Below are positions 57,552 through 64,000 of a stretch of DNA of 64,000 nucleotides, in pieces. Position numbers and translations under genes: made by a program. Below the pieces are notes generated by a model. It did not search any database and was not told where the DNA came from. It was given only the letters and a program-made list of their open reading frames with translations. Numbering within the stretch: the stretch's first letter is position 1; every line of letters begins with the position of its first letter. This stretch comes from Ianthella basta (taxonomy: Eukaryota > Porifera > Demospongiae > Verongiida > Ianthellidae). The stretch covers positions 698,012 to 762,011 of the forward strand of contig OZ025874.1 of assembly GCA_964019415.1 (NCBI GenBank). Reading direction: 5' to 3'.

Positions 57552-58290
57552 TTGTATGCAAAACATAGGTGAGACACAACTATTCATAAGGCAATATGGC
57601 AGGAAAGATGTGTGAAAAAGGTGACATAGGGTGACCATACGGTGACGTTATAGCTGTTCTAAAGTAAAGAGAATGACATTACAGTAACTTAAAATGATAG
57701 TTAAACTACAGTGAGGTAGAAACAAGGGGAGGGTGCAGGTGGGTCAAGGTCAGGGCAGAAAGGGGAACCAGACAGGGTCAATGTTTCAGTCACAATCCAG
57801 GTTAGTGGTGTGTGGCAATTGCTGGATGTGTAGGGCCTCCCATATTCTTCTGTTAGTCAGGTTGGTTTCAACCTCCTTAACTGTAGCTGACTCCCACTTC
57901 ACCTGATGTCCTGTATCCCATGCATGGACCGCAATACCATTCTTCCAGTCATTCTTCTTCAGAGCGGACCTATATATGTTTTACGCTTCTTCAATCTCCT
58001 GCCTGCTTCCCCAATGTACACATGGTCCCAGTCACTGCCAGGCACTTCATAGACAACACCCTTTCTTCTCAGCTCAGGAGTGGGTTCCTTCACTGTCACC
58101 AATGTCTCCCTGAATTTGCCTCTGGAAATGCAGATCACCTTGACACTGAGGGGGTGACAGACACACTGGGGGATCTTCTCTGCAATCCCCTGAACATACG
58201 GTAGGAACAGGGGCTTCATTACTGGTCTTTCGTCTCTGTAGCGATGCTGGGGTTTGTAGGAGTGGGGTGCTGTGACAGTATTTACTTCAA

Positions 58291-58440
58291 CTATATATAT
58301 GGCAAAGTATCACAAAATCTTGCCCTATTGTGCCGTCCTTCCTGGTTTCTATCAAACCAATCACTCCTCACCTTCTATTATGCTTACATCATGCCCCACT
58401 TTAACAACTGCCAATTAGTTTGGGCAGCCTGCAGCAAGCA
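58291..58440 (+). pseudogene. LINE RT fragment inside the Penelope-like element
   Basis: Plus strand KVSQNLALLCRPSWFLSNQS then LLTFYYAYIMPHFNNCQLVW matches the conserved post-RT segment of CR1/Jockey LINEs. It splits the Penelope RT and endonuclease, so it inserted later or was co-opted in a template switch. Confidence 0.65.
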
Positions 58441-58861
58441 CCAGAGTGAAGAGACCCAAAGTTGAGGCAGTAATCAGTGTGCGTCTTCTTCCAAAACACG
58501 GATGTGAGAGGCCTATAGATGGTGTCCTTCCTCTCCACTAGTACATCCAAGAAGGCAATCTTGTTGTCGGCTTCCTCCTTGACTGTGAACTGTATGGAGG
58601 GGTCACACTTCACCATGTTAGAGTGTAGGGGTCCAGGCTTCATACCACTTGGAGGCAAATTTTCGCTTCCTTACTTGCATTTCTTTCAAGTTGTGACTTC
58701 TATTACTACTCCATAGATATAAATGACTCTCTAATAATCATAGTACGAATAGAAGAGGAGAATGTAGTGGGTTGTTAAGTAGCTGAAGTGAGCTGCCTGT
58801 CCATTATGGTTAGTGGCACTTGGCTACTTCTCTGCCCACATTAAGTAGCCTCTTATGCATG

Positions 58862-59081
58862 TGTGATGAACTGGTGTCATTTGTTTACTTGACTTTGTGT
58901 GTGTAGCTATGTGTAAGCCTGTTAACCTGAACTGTGTACTAGTGAACCTTAGTGGTGTAGCAGCTGTGTAACAGTCCTATATAAGTCCTTGCAGCTGTTG
59001 TATTGTTGGTTGCTGCTTATTATTGAAGTTGAGTCACGTTGCTAGTGTGAACGGCGTTTCTCGTCCGGACGAGTCCTCACA
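58862..59081 (+). repeat. 5' LTR
   Basis: 220 bp, begins TGTGATGAACTGG and ends GAGTCCTCACA (TG...CA). It differs from the 3' LTR (62,743-62,962) at two positions I can see, both near 59,016. TATATAA at 58,978-58,984 is a likely promoter TATA box. Preceded by GCATG, repeated after the 3' LTR as a 5-bp target duplication. Confidence 0.95.
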
Positions 59082-59082
59082 T

Positions 59083-59098
59083 TTGGTGTCAGAAGTGA
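59083..59098 (+). promoter_or_regulatory. Primer-binding site, tRNA-Leu type
   Basis: TTGGTGTCAGAAGTG begins one or two bases after the 5' LTR. TGGTGTCAGAAGTG is complementary to the 3' end of a tRNA-Leu (…CACTTCTGACACCA in animals, from memory). Confidence 0.65.
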
Positions 59099-59105
59099 GC
59101 AGAGG

Positions 59106-60566
59106 GTGACAGCGGCTCGCCCAACCCACCAGAGACTACTTTGGATGACTACACGGTCCGGACGGCCATTTCACGAGATGTCAGACGAAAGGGAAGCAAG
59201 GGATGGTGACGCGGTCGCCAATTTGGTGAAGGTCTTGCTGGAGGACCGTCAGCGGCGAGAGGAGGAGGCGGCTCGACGGGAGCAACAGTTGCAGCAGCAC
59301 ATTGCTGCCAAATGCCCAGCCAAAGCAGCTCTGTTCAATGGTAAGCAGAAAGACCAGGTAGGTGCTGCTGCTCTGGGTGAAATACCATCTGAACCACCTA
59401 TCACTGCAAAAGGAACGATAGCTGGCACGCCAGTCAACGACATCCTCCTGGACACGGGAGCAGCAAAATCTATGTTGCACACTAGGGTAGTGCCAAATGA
59501 GAGTTTGACTGGGGAGAAGATAGTCATCAGGTGTGCACATGGCGATGCAAGGGAGTATCCACTGGCACGGGTGACGGTCGAGGTAGCAGGCAAGTCGCAT
59601 ACCCTGTTGGGAGCTGTTTCTGATACCCTCCCCGTGTCCGTGTTACTAGGCAGGGATATGCCAAACCTCAAGGACTTGATAGCAGTTGGTGATGGCGAGA
59701 CAGAGATTGAGGTTCTGGCCACCACGCGGGCACAGGCCCGGAAGCAGCAGGAGACCGAGAAGGAGAGAGTGGCTGAAAACTCTGATGCAACACTCAGCCC
59801 AGTGGAGCCCCTGGTAACTGTTGTAGAGGAGGAAGAGGAGGCCACAGTTGGGGCAGAGTTTGATGAATCCCTATTTCAAGGAGGGCGACAGAAACGTCAT
59901 ATGACTAGGCAGGAGAGACGCAGGCACAATCAGCAGTACGTGCAAGAGCAATTGGGAGGCCTGGAGAATCAAACTGGAGTACCGTTGGGGCCCCTAGATT
60001 TGTCAGCCAGTGAGCTTCGGAGTATGCAACAAGCAGATGAGTCACTGCAGGCAGTGCGCCAGGTTGCCAGGGGACAACCTAGCACAGTAGCAGGTCAGGG
60101 GTTCTTTGAACGAGATGGCCTGCTATATCGTAGGTGGATCCCGTCGCAGAGCATGGGAGGTGGCTCAGAGATTGAGCAACTCGTCTTACCTACACCGTGT
60201 AGAAAGGCTGTACTTCAGCTGGCTCACGAGATTCCGCTCGCAGGGCACCTCGGTAGGAAGAAGACCAGCCAACGGATTCTGCAAAGATTCTACTGGCCAT
60301 CCTTGTTCAAGGATGTGACAGCTTTCTGCAGGACCTGTGAAAGGTGCCAGAAGATGGGACATCAGAGGAGGATACCTGTGCCACTTGTACCCTTACCAGT
60401 CATTGATGAGCCCTTTCAACGGGTGGCGATGGACATTGTCAGGCCCTTACCAAAGAGCAGAATGAGCAATCGGTATACATTCTGGTGCTGTGTGACTATG
60501 CGACCAGGTATCCAGAGGCAGTACCTCTCTGTTGTATTGATGCAGAACACGTGGCAGAAGAATTAA
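59106..60566 (+). CDS. Reduced Gag, aspartic protease and integrase N-terminus
   Basis: 486 codons. Residues 30-70 are a charged coiled-coil (RQRREEEAARREQQLQQ) as at Gag N-termini, but there is no capsid and no CCHC knuckle; the text jumps to the protease by about residue 95. Protease: DTG at 116-118 in ILLDTGAAKSML, second motif near VLLGRD. Integrase zinc finger HEIPLAGH...CRTCERC at about 374-412, then VAMDIVRPLPKS with the first catalytic Asp. After that the frame goes wrong: the last 35 residues are unrelated and the correct text continues in another frame from 60,485. ATG choice follows the frame; the first few residues may not be used. Confidence 0.8.
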   Translation: MTAARPTHQRLLWMTTRSGRPFHEMSDEREARDGDAVANLVKVLLEDRQRREEEAARREQQLQQHIAAKCPAKAALFNGKQKDQVGAAALGEIPSEPPITAKGTIAGTPVNDILLDTGAAKSMLHTRVVPNESLTGEKIVIRCAHGDAREYPLARVTVEVAGKSHTLLGAVSDTLPVSVLLGRDMPNLKDLIAVGDGETEIEVLATTRAQARKQQETEKERVAENSDATLSPVEPLVTVVEEEEEATVGAEFDESLFQGGRQKRHMTRQERRRHNQQYVQEQLGGLENQTGVPLGPLDLSASELRSMQQADESLQAVRQVARGQPSTVAGQGFFERDGLLYRRWIPSQSMGGGSEIEQLVLPTPCRKAVLQLAHEIPLAGHLGRKKTSQRILQRFYWPSLFKDVTAFCRTCERCQKMGHQRRIPVPLVPLPVIDEPFQRVAMDIVRPLPKSRMSNRYTFWCCVTMRPGIQRQYLSVVLMQNTWQKN

Positions 60567-61540
60567 TGAGAGTGTTCTCTAGGGTAGGCATCCCAAAGGA
60601 GATCTTAACTGATCAAGGCAGCAACTTCATGTCACAATTGCTGCGCAAAGTTTATCGCCTACTGCATGTCCAACCTATACGCACCAGCCCTTACCACCCG
60701 CAAACAGATGGCTTGGTTGAGAGATTGAACCAAACTTTGAAGACAATGCTCCGCAAGGCAGCAGCAGAGGAGGGCAAAGATTGGGACAAACTCCTCCCGT
60801 ATCTACTCTTCGCTTATCGAGAAGTACCACAGGCATCCACTGGGTTCTCACCGTTTGAATTGTTGTATGGCAGAGTGGTCAGAGGGCCCCTGGACATACT
60901 GAAGGAGTCATGGGAAGCAAGTGCCAGGAGTAGCGAAAGCATTGTTTCTTATGTCTTGACAATACAGGAAAGATTGGCCAAGATGACTGAGCGGGCCCAA
61001 ACCAACCTCCATCATGCACAAGCACAGCAGAAAAGCTGGTATGATCGGAATGCGCGGGACCGTGAATTCCAGCTGGGAGAACATGTTCTTGTCTTACTGC
61101 CGACATCAACAAGCAAGTTCTTGGCCCAGTGGCAGGGTCCTTACCCAGTGGTAAGGAAAGTCAGCTCAGTAACCTACGAAGTTGATATGTTTGACCACAA
61201 GAAATGGAAAAGTATCTTTCATGTCAATATGCTCCGTAAGTGGAATGCCCCACAGGCTTCCAATTATTTGGTTGAGGAGGATGACAGTGTTTTGGAAGAG
61301 GTGGAGATCATACATTGGCAAGATGACAGTCGGGAAGTGAATCCAATGTTTGGTCCGCAACTGGAAAAGAGCCAGCAGCATGACATCGAAGAGATTTTGC
61401 ATGTATTCTCAGACCTGTTTCAGGACAAGCCTGGTAGAACAGCTCTCGTTGAGCATCATGTGGACACAGGGAATGCAGCCCCAGTTCGGCAGAGGCATTA
61501 CCGCCTGCCACGCAGGACTTATTCAACCCTCCGTGAGTGA
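60485..61540 (+). CDS. Integrase core and C-terminal GPY/F module
   Basis: Continues the integrase: LCDYATRYPEAVPL, ILTDQGSNFMS (second catalytic Asp) and GLVERLNQTLK (catalytic Glu). It then runs through a basic linker to LAQWQGPYPVVRKV and FHVNMLRKWN, the GPY/F module typical of Ty3/gypsy integrases. No chromodomain. The 81-bp overlap with the previous frame marks a single frameshift. The end (VRQRHYRLPRR then unrelated residues and a stop) shows a second break, where a short stretch before the RT is lost. Confidence 0.85.
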   Translation: MLCDYATRYPEAVPLCCIDAEHVAEELMRVFSRVGIPKEILTDQGSNFMSQLLRKVYRLLHVQPIRTSPYHPQTDGLVERLNQTLKTMLRKAAAEEGKDWDKLLPYLLFAYREVPQASTGFSPFELLYGRVVRGPLDILKESWEASARSSESIVSYVLTIQERLAKMTERAQTNLHHAQAQQKSWYDRNARDREFQLGEHVLVLLPTSTSKFLAQWQGPYPVVRKVSSVTYEVDMFDHKKWKSIFHVNMLRKWNAPQASNYLVEEDDSVLEEVEIIHWQDDSREVNPMFGPQLEKSQQHDIEEILHVFSDLFQDKPGRTALVEHHVDTGNAAPVRQRHYRLPRRTYSTLRE

Positions 61541-62747
61541 GTGGGCTTCCCTTGTTGTAGCTGTTCAGAAGAAGGATGGGTTGCTGAGATTATGTGTGGA
61601 TTACCGTAAGCTAAATGCTGTGTCGCAGGCTGATGCATACCCAATGCCACGGGTCGATGAGCTACTCGATAACTTGGGCCAGGCGAAGTACATCTCCACC
61701 TTAGATTTGACAAAAGGTTATTGGCAAGTTCCAGTGGCAGAGAAGGATCGTGGCAAGACCGCCTTCACAGCTGGTGCAGGTCTGTTCCAATTCAATGTGA
61801 TGCCTTTTGGACTGAGGGGAGCGCCTGCCACCTTCCAGCGGCTAATGGACGTGGTCTTGACAGGGATGGGTGAATACAGTGCTGCCTACATGGATGATGT
61901 AGTAATCTTCAGTATGACCTGGGAAGATCATCTGCAGCACATCCGACAGGTGCTCCAGAAGTTACAGGATGCTGGGTTGACCATCAAGGGCAGGAAGTGC
62001 CAGTTTGGGATGCAGCAATGTACTTACTTGGGCCATGTAGTGGGGATGGGCTGTCTGAGGCCCGAGGCTGGCAAAGTGGAGGCTGTAAAACAATTTCCGA
62101 TACCGAGCACCAAGTCAGATGTCTGGACCTTTCTGGGATTGGCTGGGTATTATAGGAAATTCATCCCTAACTTTGCATCAGTGGCTGCCCCTCTTACAGA
62201 TTTGACCAGAAAGTCTGCGCCAAACCAAGTGCAGTGGAGTGATGAATGTGAAACAGCTTTTTGTCGTCTGAAGGCAGCCATGTGCTCTTCTCCAGTTCTG
62301 GAGGCCCCAGATTTCCAGAAGCCCTTTATTCTCCAAACCGATGCATCTGAGCAAGGAGTTGGGGCAGTGCTAAGTCAAAAGAATGCATTGGGGCAGGAGC
62401 ACCCAGTGTCGTATTTTAGCCGCAAGTTGTTACCCAGAGAGGCAAAGTATTCCATGGTAGAAAAAGAGTGCCTCGCCATTAAACTGGCTGTCCAGGCCTT
62501 CAGAGTGTATCTTCTGGGACGGCCCTTTGTGATCCAGACAGACCATCGGTCATTGATGTGGCTGGACAAGCTTAAGGACACCAACGACAGACTTGCCAGG
62601 TGGAGCTTGGCTCTACAGCCCTTTCAGTTCTCCATTGTCCACTGCCCTGGAGCCAGCAACGGAAATGCTGATGCTTTATCGCGGGCAGGAGACAGAGTTG
62701 CAGCAAAGACAGCAACGTCTGCCCCAGAGAAGGGGAAAGGAGTGTGA
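61350..62747 (+). CDS. Reverse transcriptase and RNase H
   Basis: The meaningful text starts around 61,505 (LIQPSVSEWAS). RT: LCVDYRKLNAV, STLDLTKGYWQVPV (motif A Asp), MPFGLRGAPATFQRLM and AAYMDDVVIFS (YMDD). Connection FLGLAGYYRKFIPNF. RNase H: LQTDASEQGVGAVLSQ, VEKECLAIKLAV, QTDHRSLMWL and GNADALSRA, with all four acidic positions present. The stop overlaps the first bases of the 3' LTR, so nothing is encoded after RNase H. Integrase is therefore upstream, not missing. Confidence 0.9.
   Translation: MVRNWKRASSMTSKRFCMYSQTCFRTSLVEQLSLSIMWTQGMQPQFGRGITACHAGLIQPSVSEWASLVVAVQKKDGLLRLCVDYRKLNAVSQADAYPMPRVDELLDNLGQAKYISTLDLTKGYWQVPVAEKDRGKTAFTAGAGLFQFNVMPFGLRGAPATFQRLMDVVLTGMGEYSAAYMDDVVIFSMTWEDHLQHIRQVLQKLQDAGLTIKGRKCQFGMQQCTYLGHVVGMGCLRPEAGKVEAVKQFPIPSTKSDVWTFLGLAGYYRKFIPNFASVAAPLTDLTRKSAPNQVQWSDECETAFCRLKAAMCSSPVLEAPDFQKPFILQTDASEQGVGAVLSQKNALGQEHPVSYFSRKLLPREAKYSMVEKECLAIKLAVQAFRVYLLGRPFVIQTDHRSLMWLDKLKDTNDRLARWSLALQPFQFSIVHCPGASNGNADALSRAGDRVAAKTATSAPEKGKGV
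62725..62742 (+). promoter_or_regulatory. Polypurine tract
   Basis: CAGAGAAGGGGAAAGGAG directly abuts the 3' LTR, the expected plus-strand primer. Confidence 0.85.
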
Positions 62748-62962
62748 TGAACTGGTGTCATTTGTTTACTTGACTTTGTGTGTGTAGCTATGTGTAAGCC
62801 TGTTAACCTGAACTGTGTACTAGTGAACCTTAGTGGTGTAGCAGCTGTGTAACAGTCCTATATAAGTCCTTGCAGCTGTTGTATTGTTGGTTGCTTCCTA
62901 TTATTGAAGTTGAGTCACGTTGCTAGTGTGAACGGCGTTTCTCGTCCGGACGAGTCCTCACA
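62743..62962 (+). repeat. 3' LTR
   Basis: 220 bp, TGTGATGAACTGG to GAGTCCTCACA. Differs from the 5' LTR at two adjacent-region bases (TTGCTTCCTA against TTGCTGCTTA). Followed by the GCATG target duplication at 62,963-62,967. Confidence 0.95.
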
Positions 62963-62967
62963 GCATG

Positions 62968-64000
62968 CATCACTTTTTTCTTTCCCACTGCACCTCCAAT
63001 GTCCATAACGTTGTCCTTCTCCGCTCTCTTTCACCTACACACAGGTGTCAGGTGAACCAGCTGTACAAAGCATGCACAATACTAATCCAGAAGAACCAGC
63101 CACATGTATTGGTGCAACGAAACTAAAAATGAGAACAGTGCCTGCTGTCCTAGCTACATAGAGATGGAACAATAGATGCAGCTTCAGACCGGTTGCACTG
63201 TATGTACTGTCTCAGCCAGAAGCTGGGAAGGTGCGTAGCACTAGGAGTTAAGGCTATCTTCAAACTATACAAGTCAGGGGCGGATCCAGGGGGGGCTTTG
63301 GGGGCTTAAGCCCCCATCCTTGCCCCAGATCTGAATATTTTTGAGGCGCTTTCACTTTTAGGTATTCGTATGGCTTCATGTTCGTATATATGTATGTATT
63401 AGTTATAACACCTCCTTTTCGGTATGTCACTGATTTATAAGCACTCCCCCCTCGGGCGCTTGTGTTATAAGTGATATATTTGCCGAACAAAGGGAAGCGT
63501 GGGCAAATATTAATTGGTTTCTAGCCAAATAAGGAAAGCATTAGGGGAGCGCGGGCGAATCCAATGCATTTTTATTCATTACGAAAGCTAGCTAGCGAGG
63601 AGCCAAGCGAGTCAGGCAGAAACGTCAGTACGCTGCACCTTCGGAAACCTCTTCCTCTACGGAGGAGACGTCTTGCCGCACTCCTGCAATGTGATTGAAG
63701 GCACCAACAAGACTTGGCTGGTGAATCGTGGTCGGCAGAAGGTGTGCCCGACGGCATTGCAGGCGGAGGGAGCCAAGCTGGCTCAGAGGAATCTGACGGT
63801 GGGACAGCACGATGGATCGGTGATCAGCTGCGTCGGAACTGACCGTGATCTGAGACGCTATGTTCATTCGGTAGCTAGCTAGCTAGCTACGTACTTAAGA
63901 TGTCTTTCCGACAGGGTCCTCTCGTGCGGAAGAACCCGCCACCATTGACGCACAAATTTCGTCGAATCGACAGCTGTAGTACGGTAGAACGGCAGTAATC
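62968..64000. other. Right flank; repeat fragments only
   Basis: A GGATCCAGGGGGGGCTTTGG/CTTAAGCCCCC palindromic patch at 63,278-63,316 and the CACTTTTAGGTATTCGTATG block at 63,350-63,385 are dispersed repeats. About 63,560-63,880 has more CG and longer frames on both strands (for example minus 63,572-63,867), possibly an exon of a gene beyond the window. No domain was recognised. Confidence 0.3.

Larger units (their letters stand above)
57478..58660 (-). mobile_element. Penelope-like element (RT end plus GIY-YIG endonuclease), interrupted
   Basis: Minus strand: IQFTVKEEADNKIAFLDVLV and WKKTHTDYCLNF (58,605-58,455) are the last RT motifs of Penelope-like elements. After an inserted LINE fragment the frame resumes: GVVYEVPGSDWDHVYIGEAG plus RRLKKR (58,055-57,980), a GIY-YIG nuclease start. 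GIAVHAWDTGHQVKWESATV follows in another frame (57,930-57,860), ending HTTNLDCD near 57,790. The usual Cys pair in the nuclease (CKDC type) is altered (GSDWDH). Frameshifted and 5' truncated, so dead. Confidence 0.75.
58862..62962 (+). mobile_element. Gmr1-like Ty3/gypsy LTR retrotransposon (PR-IN-RT-RH order)
   Basis: Complete by structure: two 220-bp LTRs, 5-bp target duplication GCATG, primer-binding site, and a polypurine tract (GAGAAGGGGAAAGGAG, ending at 62,742). The coding order is reduced gag, protease, integrase, then RT and RNase H. Gypsy elements normally have integrase last. The Gmr1 group, described from cod and other deuterostomes, has this copia-like order with gypsy-like enzymes. 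Near-identical LTRs mean recent insertion. Frame breaks at about 60,470 and 61,510, and an apparent gag deletion, make this copy non-autonomous. No envelope gene. Confidence 0.85.

Noticed and set aside
57920..58204. Plus-strand frame across the Penelope endonuclease
   Set aside because: The minus strand carries the recognisable GIY-YIG text; this is its complement.
59249..59845. 198-codon minus-strand frame opposite the protease
   Set aside because: Shadow of the plus-strand retroelement gene; no domain of its own.
58862..62962. Endogenous retrovirus with an envelope gene
   Set aside because: The RNase H stop overlaps the 3' LTR and integrase lies upstream; there is no room for or trace of env.

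Overview
This is nuclear DNA from an animal. It has split genes with GT-AG introns, long low-coding stretches, many CA/TG microsatellites and several classes of metazoan transposon. A sponge (demosponge) is my best guess, from the ZU5-like plus nucleoside-phosphorylase-like gene and the mix of elements. That is inference from family knowledge; a cnidarian or another early-branching animal is not excluded.

Host genes. (1) About 3.2-4.7 kb, minus strand: two phase-compatible exons of an unrecognised gene. (2) About 8.2-12.8 kb, minus strand: the 3' part of a gene whose last exon encodes a nucleoside phosphorylase-like (PNP/UDP) domain. This copy has two in-frame stops and one lost splice acceptor, so it looks like a decaying paralogue. 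(3) About 19.1-21.7 kb, plus strand: four partial SEC61A exons with small deletions and frameshifts, a non-processed relic. (4) About 24.2-55.5 kb, minus strand: a large gene that I infer runs from ZU5-like exons (55.5-54.7 kb), through a 51-kb exon and small phase-1 linker exons (34-30 kb), to an intact PNP-like last exon (25.1-24.2 kb). Exon phases agree along this chain, but transcript support is needed. A 1.4-1.65 kb segment carrying two of the linker exons is duplicated (30.3-31.7 and 33.1-34.7 kb), with further nested duplications.

Mobile DNA. 14.4-17.6 kb: a CR1/L2-like LINE with an uninterrupted endonuclease-RT ORF. 38.4-40.1 kb: a dead pogo/Tigger-like transposase, beside a 786-bp inverted-repeat element. 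42.6-45.8 kb: a broken non-LTR element resembling the restriction-like-endonuclease class. 52.7-53.4 kb: a LINE 3' fragment. 57.5-58.7 kb: a Penelope-like element with another LINE fragment inside it. 58.86-62.96 kb: a young LTR element bounded by 220-bp LTRs and a 5-bp target duplication, with Ty3/gypsy-type enzymes in the Ty1/copia-type order protease-integrase-RT-RNase H (Gmr1-like). At least five TA-flanked MITEs (1.6, 10.5, 12.8, 22.5 and 25.5 kb) share a CCGTAT terminal inverted repeat, and two Helitron-like 3' ends occur at 1.5 and 35.7 kb.

The two most interesting themes are the order-swapped retroelement and the tandem PNP-domain genes with swappable phase-1 exons. Related PNP domains are known ATP-cleaving immune effectors, so these genes may belong to an innate-immunity family. 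Everything between the listed features is intronic or intergenic DNA in which I see no gene.
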